DNA from: WTGU01 sp965200925
GTDB lineage: Bacteria; Pseudomonadota; Alphaproteobacteria; UBA828
Direction: 5' to 3'
Length of the DNA: 64,000 nt
NCBI GenBank assembly: GCA_965200925.1
Contig: OZ241738.1
Coordinates: 2,294,001-2,358,000 of the forward strand
The position numbers and the translations under genes are program-made. The notes under the pieces are model-generated. The model was given only the letters and a program-made list of their open reading frames with translations, did no database searches and was not told the DNA's origin. This document shows positions 37,138 to 46,725 of this stretch, piece by piece. How positions within the stretch are numbered: the first letter of the stretch is position 1; every line of letters begins with the position of its first letter.

Positions 37138-39948
37138 CTAACGGTGGGCGAGGCGCGTCGTCGATGGCGTCTCGGCGAGCAATGCCCTGATCTCGCGTAT
37201 CTGCTCGCGGAAAGCGGTGAGTTCCTTCCCTTCCAGCTTCCGTCCGGTCGGCAGTTTGAGGGCCGTCGGGTTGATCTGCTTGTGGTTCCGCAGCACCTCG
37301 TAATGGAGATGCGGGCCGGTGGACATTCCGGTGGAACCGACATAGCCGATGACTTGGCCTTGCCGGACTCGCTTGCCCTTGCTCATGCCTTTCGCGTAAC
37401 CGCTGAGATGGGCGTAGGCGGTGCTGTAGGTGCCGTTGTGCCGGATACGGATGTACTTCCCGTAATTGCCCTCGCGGCCGATGCGCTCGATCGTTCCGTC
37501 TCCGGCGGCGAGGATGGGCGTGCCCTTCAGCGCCGCGAAATCGACCCCCAGATGCTTTTTCGAATAGCCGAGGATCGGGTGCTTGCGCATCCCGTAGCCC
37601 GAAGAAAGGCGGGCGCCGTTGATCGGAGTGCGCATGAGTGTCTTGCGGGCACTCTGTCCGCGGCTGTCGAGATAGTCCGCCGGCCCGTCGTCCGGTTCGT
37701 AGCGGAAGAGTTCGAACGCCTGCTTCCCGGCCTCGAGCGTGGCGTAGAGCAGAGGGCCATTCTCCACGAATTCGCCGTTTCGGTCGTAAGCGGCCTCGTA
37801 GAGGAGTTCGAAACCGTCCCCCGGCTGGATGTCGCGCTGGAAGTCCACATCGAAACTGAAGATATGCGTCAGCTCCGCCACGGCCTGGTTCGGCACGCCC
37901 ACGGCGAGCGCCGCTTGGTACAGGCTGGTTTCGATCACGCCGATCTGCCTGCGTAGGACGCGCTCGAGCGGCCGCTCCACCTCGTGGGACAGGAAGACGC
38001 CGTCGTCTCCGCGCGCGACGACCACGTCTCGATCCGGCGCCACGCTCAGCGTGAACGTGGCGAGCCGAACGGCACCATTCGTTTCGCCTTCAGGCTCGAA
38101 CCCCACGGAAAGGGTCTGTCCGACCTGTAGCCGTCGCGGATCGTGCACCGCGCGAAAGGCGACGATCGCGTCCTCCGCGTCCGCCCGCGTGCTGCCGGCC
38201 CGCGTCAGCGCGATGGACAGTGTGTCGCCCTTGCCGATGACGACGGCCTTCCGGACCAGACCGTCATCCGCGTCGTCCGGATCGCCGGGTGCGGGTATGG
38301 GCACCGCGCTGCCTGGAGCGGCGGCGATGATCGCATCGCGCGGTTCGTCGGCAGGCGCGACTGGCGCCGCTCCTGCGACCACGGCGCCGTTCGTTGCCTG
38401 CCCGTTGCCGGCCCGGTCCGCACCGCCCGCGTGTCGCGCACCCTCCGTCGGCGGGACCGCCGCGCCGGCCGCCGCAGGGGGGCGATCGATGTTGATATCG
38501 AGAGCCGCCACGTGCATCGCTTCGAAAGCCCCGCCGGGCGCGCGGCTCACCCTGACGAACCGATCCGCGTCGATACGGATACCGACGGCCTCCAGGGTGT
38601 CCGCGCCGGTCCGGTCGACGCCCGTCACCAGGACGATCTCCTGGCCAATCCGCAGCCGCCTCGGGTTGAAGAGCTTGCGCGTCGCGCGAATGGCCCGGTC
38701 CGCCTCCCAACGGTCGATCCCGTGCCGCCTGAAAACGGCCATCAAGGTATCGCCCGATCGCACTTCAATGTGCTTCTCGAACGATGGTGGAAGCGCCGGT
38801 GGAACAGGAACCGGGTCGGCGTGCGACGCGACCGGTTCCTCCGTCGAACCGCTGCTGCTCCTCGCTACGGCGACTTCGCCCGAAGGCTCCGGCCGCCGGT
38901 CCTGGGCACGCGCGCCCGCGACTCCGCCGAAACGGCGTCCAACACGGACATTCCCCGCCCGGATGATGCTGGCTCCCGCGTGCTCGCGGCGGGGCCGCGC
39001 CGGATCGGCGGCCGCGCCGCGTGCCGGGGCTTTCACGAGTCGCGCGGCGATACCCTGGCGGAGATGCGGCGGGTGAAGCGCACGGCGCGGACTTGGCTCG
39101 GCGGTGCCCGTCGCAGCCCCAACCGTCGTGCGGCCGCTGGCGCCGGGGACGGCCGCCGGTCGATCATCGTCCGGGCGCGCGGGCCCGGCGGCCGCGTGGA
39201 CCGCGGCATCCGGCGATGCATTCCCGGTCGTCCGGCGCGCCACGAAGCCACCGTCCTCGGTCCGCGCCACCGTGACGGCCAATCCATCCTCAAGGTGCAC
39301 GGCGAAGCCGTCCAGCCGCAACACGCCGTCGACGCCGCGGCCCGTGGTGATCGCGATGGATTGACCCGGCATCAACCGGCGCGGGTCGAATTGGCCGCGG
39401 AGCGTTTCGACGACGGTGTCGATGGTCCGATCGGTGATCCCGTGATCGCGCAGGATCTTGCCAATGGTGTCGTGACGCCGCACCGTCAGACCCCGTTCAT
39501 TACCGCCGGGCGGACGGGCGCGCGGCGGAAGGGCGAGGGCGAGGGGGAAAGCGGTGCGGCGCGCGCGATAGAAGCCGTCCGCGGTGCGAGTCGCTTCGAC
39601 GAAGCGGCCCGGCTTCGTTTCGACGCTCGCCGCCAGCAGGGTCCGCCGCCGGGTGCCGTCGGTTCCGAAGAGAAGCCTGACTTGGCGCCCGACGGACATG
39701 TTGCGCAGGTTCGTTTTCCGCCGGATCGCCTTGCTGACGCTATCGGTATCGACCGCGCCCACACCGGCCTCGGTCAGCATGGCGGACAGGGTATCGCCGC
39801 GTTCGACCCGCAGTGTCTCGAGCGCAGTTCGCCCGTCGGATGCGGCTTCGGTCGCCGCCGCCGACGGAGAGCCGGGTGCCACGGCGGCCGCTACCGCGAG
39901 CGCAAGGACCGCCATTCCGTAAATCCACCGGCGAGAGCCGTGGCGCAT
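37138..39948 (-). CDS. M23-family murein endopeptidase with four LysM-like modules
   Basis: Exported peptidoglycan hydrolase of 936 residues from ATG 39948. A signal peptide (RRWIYGMAVLALAVAAAVAP) is followed by four spaced LysM/OapA-like modules, each opening with a GDTL-like turn and closing with a GQ strand, near residues 45-95, 153-201, 392-442 and 566-616. Pro/Ala-rich linkers separate them. The C-terminal M23 domain (about 780-890) carries the zinc motifs HLGVDF and HLHYE. It likely cleaves peptide cross-links during growth or division. A GTG at 40026 would add 26 residues. Four modules is high for the family. Confidence 0.9.
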   Translation of the reverse strand: MRHGSRRWIYGMAVLALAVAAAVAPGSPSAAATEAASDGRTALETLRVERGDTLSAMLTEAGVGAVDTDSVSKAIRRKTNLRNMSVGRQVRLLFGTDGTRRRTLLAASVETKPGRFVEATRTADGFYRARRTAFPLALALPPRARPPGGNERGLTVRRHDTIGKILRDHGITDRTIDTVVETLRGQFDPRRLMPGQSIAITTGRGVDGVLRLDGFAVHLEDGLAVTVARTEDGGFVARRTTGNASPDAAVHAAAGPARPDDDRPAAVPGASGRTTVGAATGTAEPSPRRALHPPHLRQGIAARLVKAPARGAAADPARPRREHAGASIIRAGNVRVGRRFGGVAGARAQDRRPEPSGEVAVARSSSGSTEEPVASHADPVPVPPALPPSFEKHIEVRSGDTLMAVFRRHGIDRWEADRAIRATRKLFNPRRLRIGQEIVLVTGVDRTGADTLEAVGIRIDADRFVRVSRAPGGAFEAMHVAALDINIDRPPAAAGAAVPPTEGARHAGGADRAGNGQATNGAVVAGAAPVAPADEPRDAIIAAAPGSAVPIPAPGDPDDADDGLVRKAVVIGKGDTLSIALTRAGSTRADAEDAIVAFRAVHDPRRLQVGQTLSVGFEPEGETNGAVRLATFTLSVAPDRDVVVARGDDGVFLSHEVERPLERVLRRQIGVIETSLYQAALAVGVPNQAVAELTHIFSFDVDFQRDIQPGDGFELLYEAAYDRNGEFVENGPLLYATLEAGKQAFELFRYEPDDGPADYLDSRGQSARKTLMRTPINGARLSSGYGMRKHPILGYSKKHLGVDFAALKGTPILAAGDGTIERIGREGNYGKYIRIRHNGTYSTAYAHLSGYAKGMSKGKRVRQGQVIGYVGSTGMSTGPHLHYEVLRNHKQINPTALKLPTGRKLEGKELTAFREQIREIRALLAETPSTTRLAHR

Positions 39949-40123
39949 GTCCGGGGCCAGCCTCCGGATGACGATGGCGAACGGTCGCCAAAGCCGGTGT
40001 GTGTATCGGATAATCCGACTCGGCACCGTTACAGGGCGGCGACCATGATGGTGCCGCGAGGCTTTGTCAATCGCCAACCATGATGGGATATGCTTTGTTT
40101 TTTCGGTGCTTGGGCATTTCCGG

Positions 40124-40158
40124 GGAGAGAGCCTGCCACGGTCGGCGGGCACCCCGGC
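40124..40158. repeat. 35-nt hairpin-forming direct repeat, copy 1
   Basis: Exact copy of the sequence at 40190-40224, 66 bp apart. Each unit contains GCCTGCC-ACGGTC-GGCGGGC, a 7-bp stem with one G-T pair (40131-40137 with 40144-40150). This looks like a REP-type intergenic element upstream of the M23 gene. Confidence 0.7.
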
Positions 40159-40189
40159 GGAGGAGGGGGGTGACCTCCAGGTCGCGGAG

Positions 40190-40224
40190 GGAGAGAGCCT
40201 GCCACGGTCGGCGGGCACCCCGGC
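40190..40224. repeat. 35-nt hairpin-forming direct repeat, copy 2
   Basis: Identical to 40124-40158, with the same predicted stem at 40197-40203 and 40210-40216. Two copies only, with a 31-bp spacer. Confidence 0.7.
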
Positions 40225-40301
40225 AGGAGTGCCCTCGACACGCTCGCCGCTGGCGCCGGCGTCGCGTCGAGGGCTTCCACTCCTCGATTCGCGGCTTACC
40301 G

Positions 40302-40550
40302 TCAGCGTCGGCTTCCCGCGCCGGTGCGGCGGGGTACGCTCACCGGTCTCGTTCGCAGCCGCGCGATTTCGTCCTTCACCCTGAGTTTCCGGCGCTTCAG
40401 ATCGGTCAGCGAGAGGCCGTCCGGCGCGGGGCGGCGGGCCTCCTCCTCGATCGCCCTTTCGAGCCCGGCGTGTCTCGCAGCGAGGGTGGCAAGGTAATCG
40501 TCGACCCCGATTTCGAAGATCGGCGCAAAAGGGTCGAGCCGCGAATACAT
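40302..40550 (-). CDS. YdcH-family (DUF465) small coiled-coil protein
   Basis: An 82-residue protein. The core LAARHAGLERAIEEEARRP, then LTDLKRRKLRVKDEIARLR, matches the DUF465/YdcH helical-hairpin signature (LKxxKLxLKDEI). I chose ATG 40550 because family members are short; an in-frame ATG at 40661 would add 37 poorly structured residues. The function of the family is unknown. It diverges from the envelope-sugar genes starting at 40712. Confidence 0.75.
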   Translation of the reverse strand: MYSRLDPFAPIFEIGVDDYLATLAARHAGLERAIEEEARRPAPDGLSLTDLKRRKLRVKDEIARLRTRPVSVPRRTGAGSRR

Positions 40551-40711
40551 CCGTCCGTGGGTCTTTCTACGCTCGCCTGGAGATCGCCGTTCCTCGGTTT
40601 TTCGAGAATGGCCATTCTCGAGCTCGGCACTATTGTGACACATCGCGCGCGCCATCGCCACAGCGGGCGGAAGCCGCGGGTGGAAACCGGTGCGGCGGCG
40701 GCTCGAATCCC

Positions 40712-41743
40712 GTGAGCCTCATGACCTCTCTTGCGGCGGGCGGCGCAAGTGCGGCGGCGACTGCCGTCTTGACGGGCCTCGTGCTGCGCGCGCTGCGGCA
40801 TTACGCCGTGATGGATCGGCCCAACGCGCGATCCAGCCATGCGGCGGCGGTCCCGCGTGGCGGCGGGATCGCGGTCGTCGGCGTGCTGCTCTCGGCGTGG
40901 GCCGCGCTCTGGCTCTCGGGCGCGTGCGCCGGTTGCGCAAGCCCGTTCTGGGTACCTCTGGTCGGCGCTCTCGCCCTGGCGGCGATCTCCTGGCTCGACG
41001 ATCTCCGGGGCGGCCTCCCGGCCCTGCCACGCCTGCTCGTCATGGCGGTGGCAGTCGGCGCCGGGGTCCAGACGCTGCCCGGCGGCGGCGTGGTTTTTCA
41101 GGGGTTACTTCCCGTCGTCGTCGACCACGCGGTGGCCGCGATGGTCTGGCTCTGGTTCGTCAACCTGTTCAATTTCATGGACGGGATCGACGGGATCAGC
41201 GGCACCGAAGGCGCGAGCCTCGGGCTGGGGGTATTCCTGCTCGCGTCGCTAGGCGCGGCGGCCCCCGGTGTGGGGCCGCTCGGGCTCGCCCTGGCCGGCG
41301 TCTCGGCAGGGTTCCTCCTCTGGAATTGGCATCCGGCGAAGATCTTTCTGGGCGACGTCGGCAGCGTGCCGCTCGGCTATCTGGCCGGCTGGCTCCTGCT
41401 GGCGCTGGCCGCCGAAGGCGCCTGGCAGGCTGCGCTGCTGCTGCCCGCTTATTATCTGGCGGACGCGACGCTGACCCTATTCCGCCGGCTGCTCCGCGGT
41501 CGGCGTATCTGGGAAGCGCATCGCGAGCACTTCTATCAACGTGTCGTCGCGGCGGGCTGGAGCCACGGGCGCACGACCGCGACCATCGCCGGGGCCAACG
41601 CGCTGCTGGTCGGGCTGGCGCTGGTGCCGCAGCTCGGCGCCTCCGCCGGCGCGGCGGCGCTCGCGGCGGGGGCGATTCTCGTGGCGGCCTTACTGTGGTA
41701 TTTTCGCGCCGCGGCTCGGGCATCATGCGGCGCATCAGACTAG
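40712..41743 (+). CDS. Undecaprenyl-phosphate sugar-1-phosphate transferase (WecA/MraY-like)
   Basis: Polytopic inner-membrane enzyme of 343 residues with about ten spans. It belongs to the superfamily that moves a UDP-sugar phosphate to undecaprenyl phosphate, starting O-antigen, enterobacterial common antigen or capsule. Conserved loops are DRPNARSSHAAAVPRGGG (residues 35-52), the acidic SWLDDLRGG near 93, NFMDGIDGI near 154 and AKIFLGDVGS. The start is GTG 40712; the end overlaps the CapD-like gene by 19 nt. The sugar is unknown. Confidence 0.88.
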   Translation: MSLMTSLAAGGASAAATAVLTGLVLRALRHYAVMDRPNARSSHAAAVPRGGGIAVVGVLLSAWAALWLSGACAGCASPFWVPLVGALALAAISWLDDLRGGLPALPRLLVMAVAVGAGVQTLPGGGVVFQGLLPVVVDHAVAAMVWLWFVNLFNFMDGIDGISGTEGASLGLGVFLLASLGAAAPGVGPLGLALAGVSAGFLLWNWHPAKIFLGDVGSVPLGYLAGWLLLALAAEGAWQAALLLPAYYLADATLTLFRRLLRGRRIWEAHREHFYQRVVAAGWSHGRTTATIAGANALLVGLALVPQLGASAGAAALAAGAILVAALLWYFRAAARASCGASD

Positions 41744-43668
41744 GTCCCCTCACCAACCGCGTCTACGCGGTGGCGGTTCACGACGCGGCCATGGCCGGCA
41801 CCGCGTTCGTGCTCGCCCTGCTACTCCGCCGGGGGCACGACTCGTTCTGGGCGGCGTCGAGCGGCTTCATCGTCGAAGGGGTGCTGCTGTTCTCGGCCAT
41901 CTCCGCGTTCGTCTTCTGGCGTATGCGAATTCACCACGGGTTCTGGCGGTACATCGCGCTGCGCGACGTGATGCTGGTGGTGCAGGCCGTGAGCCTCGCC
42001 GTGCTGATTTTCCTGCCGCTCCTGTTCGCGCTGAGCCGGCTCGAGGCTTATCCGCGCTCGGCTCTCCCCATCACCTGGTTCGTCCTGATCGCGCTCCTTC
42101 TGGGGCCGCGGGTGCTTTACCGGGCGATCTTCGACGGCAACCTGAGCGGCGTGCTCCGGCGCGGCGTCGCCGTTGCCGAGCGCGTTCCGGTTCTGGTGCT
42201 GGGGGCGGGCGACAACGCCGAGCTCTTCATCAGGGCGACCACGCGGGGCGCGTCGTCCCGCTACCGCGTCGTGGGCATCGTGGACGATGACGTGAGCAAG
42301 ACCAAACGCCACATCCACGGCATTCGCATCCGGGGCACGACCGACGCGCTGCCGACCATCGTCCGAGATCTCCGGGCGCGGGGCGTGGACCCGCGCCGCC
42401 TGATCCTGACGGCGCGGGATCCCGACCCGGCGCGCGTCCGCGCCCTGCTCGCGACGTGCGAAGGGCTCGGCCTTTCGTTCTCCCGCCTGCCGGCGCTGAC
42501 CGATTTCCGCGACGGCGACGCGCACGAAATCGCCGTGCGGCAGCTCCGCCTGGAAGACCTCCTCGGGCGCCCGCAGACCATGCTGGATCGGGCGGCGCTG
42601 CGCGCCCTGGTGAAGGGCAAGCAGATTTGCATCACCGGCGCGGGCGGCACGATCGGCGCGGAGCTCGCGCGTCAGATTGCCGCCGACGCGCCCGCGCGTC
42701 TCACGTTGATCGACAACGCCGAGCACAACCTCTACCGGATCGACCGCGACCTCGGCGAGGTCCGTCCCGACGTGCCGCGCACCGCGATCCTGGGCGACGT
42801 GCGTGACCCGGGCCGCCTCGAATCGGCCTTCGCCCGCGAGCGGCCCCAGCTGGTGTTCCATGCGGCGGCCCTCAAGCACGTTCACATGGTCGAGGCCAAT
42901 CCCAACGAGGGCATGCTGACCAACGCCATCGGGACCCGCAACGTCGCGGACGCTTGCGCCGCCGCGGGTGCCGCGGTGATGGTCCTGGTCTCGACCGACA
43001 AGGCGGTCGCGCCGGCGAGCGTCATGGGCGCCACCAAGCGCATCGCCGAGTGCTACTGTCAGGCGCTCGCCGAATCGGAGGCGGCCGGCGGCCTGCGCGC
43101 CGTGACGGTGCGGTTCGGCAACGTGCTGGGCTCTTCCGGGTCGGTGGTGCCGCTCTTCCAGCGCCAGATCGCCGCCGGCGGCCCGGTGACGGTTACTGAC
43201 CCGGATGCCGCGCGCTACTTCATGACGACACGCGAGGCGGTCCAGCTCCTGTTGCAGGCGTCGGCGCTCGGCGTCGCGGAGGAAGGCGGCCGGATCTACG
43301 TGCTCGACATGGGCAAGCCGATCAAGATCGTCGATCTCGCACGGCAGATGATCCGTCTCGCCGGCCTGACGCCGGAGAAGGACATCCGGATCGCGTTCAC
43401 CGGGCTCCGTGCGGGCGAGAAGAAGCACGAGACCTTGTTCCGCCCGTCCGAACTGCTGGTCGAGACCGACGCTCCCGGTATCTTGCGCGCCGAGTCGCGT
43501 TCCTCCGACCTCGCGCTGGTACGGCGCCGGCTCGACCGGCTCGAGGCCGCCGCGCGCGGCCGCCGCACCGAGGAGGCGCTGGCGCTGGTCGCGGCGATGG
43601 TGCCGGAATACCGCGCCGGCGGCCGGTCTCCGCCCGTCGCGGCCGGCGCCGGGTCGGCGGCGCAGTGA
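41725..43668 (+). CDS. CapD/FlaA1-like nucleoside-diphosphate-sugar dehydratase, membrane-anchored
   Basis: A 647-residue protein. The N-terminal part has four membrane helices (about residues 15-120) and a first nucleotide-binding region (VPVLVLGAGDNAELFI). The C-terminal SDR catalytic domain has GAGGTIGAELARQIA near 305 and the active-site SVMGATK near 432, where methionine replaces the usual tyrosine, as in WbpM/PglF-type UDP-GlcNAc 4,6-dehydratases. It likely makes a 4-keto-6-deoxy sugar for the polymer started by the overlapping upstream transferase. Confidence 0.9.
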   Translation: MRRIRLGPLTNRVYAVAVHDAAMAGTAFVLALLLRRGHDSFWAASSGFIVEGVLLFSAISAFVFWRMRIHHGFWRYIALRDVMLVVQAVSLAVLIFLPLLFALSRLEAYPRSALPITWFVLIALLLGPRVLYRAIFDGNLSGVLRRGVAVAERVPVLVLGAGDNAELFIRATTRGASSRYRVVGIVDDDVSKTKRHIHGIRIRGTTDALPTIVRDLRARGVDPRRLILTARDPDPARVRALLATCEGLGLSFSRLPALTDFRDGDAHEIAVRQLRLEDLLGRPQTMLDRAALRALVKGKQICITGAGGTIGAELARQIAADAPARLTLIDNAEHNLYRIDRDLGEVRPDVPRTAILGDVRDPGRLESAFARERPQLVFHAAALKHVHMVEANPNEGMLTNAIGTRNVADACAAAGAAVMVLVSTDKAVAPASVMGATKRIAECYCQALAESEAAGGLRAVTVRFGNVLGSSGSVVPLFQRQIAAGGPVTVTDPDAARYFMTTREAVQLLLQASALGVAEEGGRIYVLDMGKPIKIVDLARQMIRLAGLTPEKDIRIAFTGLRAGEKKHETLFRPSELLVETDAPGILRAESRSSDLALVRRRLDRLEAAARGRRTEEALALVAAMVPEYRAGGRSPPVAAGAGSAAQ

Positions 43669-43681
43669 CCGGCCCCCGCCG

Positions 43682-45259
43682 ATGACCAGCGGACGCCCCG
43701 TCGCCCGCGCGCTCCTCTCGGTCTGGGACAAGACCGGTCTCGCGCCCTTTGCGGCGGCGCTCGAGAAGCAGGGCATCGCCATCCTTTCGACGGGGGGGAC
43801 CGCACGCGCCCTTCGCGCGGCGGGCATCGCGGTCACCGACGTGTCCGCGCACACGGGCTTCCCCGAAGTCATGGGCGGCCGGGTCAAAACCCTGCATCCC
43901 GCGATCCACGGCGGCATCCTGGCCCGCCGGGGCGACCCGGACGACCGGGCGGCGATGCGGGCGCACGGGATCGCCGGCATCGACCTCGTCGCAGTGAACC
44001 TCTACCCCTTCGCCGAGACGGCGCGGCGCGGCGCCGACTTCGGGAGCTGCGTGGAGCAGATCGACATCGGCGGCCCCGCGCTGATCCGGGCGGCAGCCAA
44101 GAATCACGCCGAGGTCGCCGTGGTGGTGCGGCCCGAGGATTACGCCGCCGTGACGGACGACATGGCGGCCTTGAACGGCGCGACCAGCGGCGCCCTGCGC
44201 CGGCGCCTGGCGGCGGCGGCCTTCGCGCAGACGGCGGTCTACGACGCCGCCATTGCCCGCTGGTTCGCCAACGCGGCCGGCGATCCGCTGCCTTCGCACT
44301 TCGTGCTGGGCGGCGCGCGCCGCGCGATGTTGCGCTATGGGGAGAACCCCCATCAGGCGGCGGCACTCTACGGCGACCCGACGGCCCCGCCGGGCATCGC
44401 GCAGGCCCGCCAGATCCAGGGCAAGGCGCTAAGCTACAACAACTTGGCCGACGCCGACGCCGCTCTCGCCCTGGTGCGCGAGTTCGCGCACCCGGCGGCC
44501 ACGATCGTCAAGCACGCGAACCCGTGCGGAGTCGGCCTCGACCGCACGCTCGCGGCCGCCTACGGGAAGGCGCGCGCCTGTGATCCGGTCAGCGCCTTCG
44601 GCGGCGTCGTCGCCACCAACCGGCCGCTCGACGGGGCGACCGCGCGCGCCATCACCGGCATCTTCACCGAGGTGGTGGTCGCTCCCGAGGCCGACGAGGA
44701 GGCGCGCGCCGTCCTCGCCGGGAAGCCGGCTCTGCGCGTCCTTCTGACCGGCCCGCCGAGCGGCCCGGCCGGCGGCGGCCGGAGGCACACCGTGCACACG
44801 CTTTCGGACGGGTTCCTGGTGCAGTCGTGCGACGAGGGTCGCGTCGCGCCCGACGCCCTCGAGACGGTCACCAAGCGTGCGCCGAGCGCGCGGGAGCGGG
44901 CCGATCTCCTCTTCGCTTGGGCCGTCTGTAAACACGTGAAGTCGAACGCCATCGTTTACGCCCGGGACGGCGCGACGGTCGGGATTGGCGCTGGCCAGGC
45001 GAGCCGCGTCGATGCCTCCCGGATCGCGGCGTGGAAGGCTGCCGAAGCGGGGGGTGAGGCGCGGTCGCGCGCGAAGGGCGCGGTGGTCGCCTCGGATGCG
45101 TTCTTCCCTTTCGCCGACGGCCTGCGCGCCGCCGCCGAGGCCGGCGCGACCGCCGTGATCCAGCCCGGCGGATCGAAACGCGACGCCGAGGTCATCGCGG
45201 CCGCCGACGAAGCGGGCCTCGCCATGGTCTTCACCGGCCTTCGCCACTTCCGGCATTAG
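43682..45259 (+). CDS. purH: Bifunctional AICAR formyltransferase / IMP cyclohydrolase
   Basis: Performs the last two steps of purine synthesis. Length is 525 residues, as usual. The IMP cyclohydrolase domain (about 1-195) contains ALLSVWDKTGLAPFA, STGGTARAL, MGGRVKTLHPAIHGGIL and VNLYPFAET. The formyltransferase domain has RYGENPHQAAALYG, KHANPCGVG, SDAFFPFADG and the C-terminal GLRHFRH. It begins 13 bp after the CapD-like gene on the same strand and is followed by gdhA 22 bp later. Confidence 0.97.
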   Translation: MTSGRPVARALLSVWDKTGLAPFAAALEKQGIAILSTGGTARALRAAGIAVTDVSAHTGFPEVMGGRVKTLHPAIHGGILARRGDPDDRAAMRAHGIAGIDLVAVNLYPFAETARRGADFGSCVEQIDIGGPALIRAAAKNHAEVAVVVRPEDYAAVTDDMAALNGATSGALRRRLAAAAFAQTAVYDAAIARWFANAAGDPLPSHFVLGGARRAMLRYGENPHQAAALYGDPTAPPGIAQARQIQGKALSYNNLADADAALALVREFAHPAATIVKHANPCGVGLDRTLAAAYGKARACDPVSAFGGVVATNRPLDGATARAITGIFTEVVVAPEADEEARAVLAGKPALRVLLTGPPSGPAGGGRRHTVHTLSDGFLVQSCDEGRVAPDALETVTKRAPSARERADLLFAWAVCKHVKSNAIVYARDGATVGIGAGQASRVDASRIAAWKAAEAGGEARSRAKGAVVASDAFFPFADGLRAAAEAGATAVIQPGGSKRDAEVIAAADEAGLAMVFTGLRHFRH

Positions 45260-45281
45260 CGGGCGCCAGGGAGCCATCGCC

Positions 45282-46652
45282 ATGCCGGGGACTCGCGGCG
45301 ACGCGGCGCGGACGGAGGAATCCCTGAACCGCTTCATGGCGGGCGTCGGGAAGCGCAACCCCCACGAGCCCGAATTCGTCCAGGCGGTCCATGAGGTGGC
45401 GTCCTCGATCTTCCCCTACATCGTGGACAAGCCGAAATATCACGAGATGCAGATCCTCGAACGGATGGCGGAGCCCGACAGGGTGATCTATTTCCGCGTG
45501 CCGTGGACCGATGATCGAGGAAACATCCGGAACAACAGGGGGTTCCGGGTGCAATTCAACGGCGCGATCGGCCCCTACAAGGGGGGTATCCGTTTCCATC
45601 CGTCGGTCAATCTCAGCATTCTCAAGTTCCTCGGTTTCGAGCAGACGTTCAAGAACAGCCTGACCGGTCTGCCGATGGGGGGCGGCAAGGGCGGCGCCAA
45701 CTTCAATCCGAAGGGCAAGTCCGACAACGAGGTAATGCGTTTCTGCCAGTCCTTCATCACCGAGCTCCACCGGCATATCGGCGAGCACACCGACGTCCCC
45801 GCCGGCGACATCGGCGTCGGCGAGCGGGAGATCGGCTACATGTTCGGCCAGTACAAGCGGATCACCAACCGCTTCGCCGGCGTGCTGACAGGCAAGGGGC
45901 TGGCCTTCGGCGGCAGCCGGCTGCGCACCGAGGCGACCGGCTATGGCTGCGCCCTGTTCATGGAAAACATGCTGAACCACGTGGGCGACGGCGTGCGGGG
46001 CAAGCGCTGCGTCCTTTCGGGCGCCGGCAACGTAGCAGTGCATTGCGCCGAGAAAATCCTCCAGCTCGGCGGCGCACCGCTGACCCTTTCGGATTCCGAA
46101 GGCTTCGTCTTCGAGCCCGGCGGGCTCGCCCAGGAGGACATCGACCGAATCAAGGCGCTGAAGACCGGGCGCGGCGGCCGCCTGCGGGAATACGCGGAGC
46201 GCTCCAGGACGGCCGTGTTCCGGCCCGGACGCCCCTGGGGGGTCGCATGCGACCTGGCGTTTCCATGCGCGACGCAGAACGAGATCGGCGGCGCGGAGGC
46301 GAAGACCCTGGTGGGCAACGGCATCAAGGCGGTGTGCGAAGGCGCGAACATGCCGAGCGCGAAGGAGGCGGTCGATGCGTTCATCGGGAACGGCGTCCTT
46401 TTCGGGCCGGGCAAGGCGGCGAACGCCGGCGGCGTCGGCGTTTCCGGTCTGGAGATGAGCCAGAACAGCGCGCGGATCGCCTGGGACGACGAGACCCTGC
46501 GCCGGCACCTCGAGACCATGATGCGCGGCATCCACGATCTGTGCGTCCGCTACGGAACCGGGGAATCGGGCTACGTGAACTATGCGGCGGGCGCGAACGT
46601 CGCGGCCTTCGTCAAGGTCGCCGACGCCATGCTGGCGTTCGGGCACGTCTGA
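45282..46652 (+). CDS. gdhA: NADP-type glutamate dehydrogenase
   Basis: Converts 2-oxoglutarate and ammonia to glutamate. Length is 456 residues, close to the hexameric NADP-dependent class. It has GAIGPYKGGIRFHPSVNLSI, the catalytic-lysine segment PMGGGKGGANF near residue 133, and DVPAGDIGVGEREIGYMFGQ. The coenzyme domain has a GAGNVAVH motif and ends NYAAGANVAAFVKVADAML. It lies 22 bp after purH and converges with the ThiE-like gene. Confidence 0.95.
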   Translation: MPGTRGDAARTEESLNRFMAGVGKRNPHEPEFVQAVHEVASSIFPYIVDKPKYHEMQILERMAEPDRVIYFRVPWTDDRGNIRNNRGFRVQFNGAIGPYKGGIRFHPSVNLSILKFLGFEQTFKNSLTGLPMGGGKGGANFNPKGKSDNEVMRFCQSFITELHRHIGEHTDVPAGDIGVGEREIGYMFGQYKRITNRFAGVLTGKGLAFGGSRLRTEATGYGCALFMENMLNHVGDGVRGKRCVLSGAGNVAVHCAEKILQLGGAPLTLSDSEGFVFEPGGLAQEDIDRIKALKTGRGGRLREYAERSRTAVFRPGRPWGVACDLAFPCATQNEIGGAEAKTLVGNGIKAVCEGANMPSAKEAVDAFIGNGVLFGPGKAANAGGVGVSGLEMSQNSARIAWDDETLRRHLETMMRGIHDLCVRYGTGESGYVNYAAGANVAAFVKVADAMLAFGHV

Positions 46653-46725
46653 GCCGCCCGACCGGTCGCTCTTTCGGTTTCACCGCGCCGGCGTCCCCGG
46701 ACGATGCCGATGGCGGGAAGCCGGG

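Noticed and set aside
40124..40224. CRISPR array
   Set aside because: Only two repeats and one short spacer, with internal hairpins and no cas genes.
46653..46725. Terminator between gdhA and the ThiE-like gene
   Set aside because: Only short imperfect stems are visible and no T-run follows.
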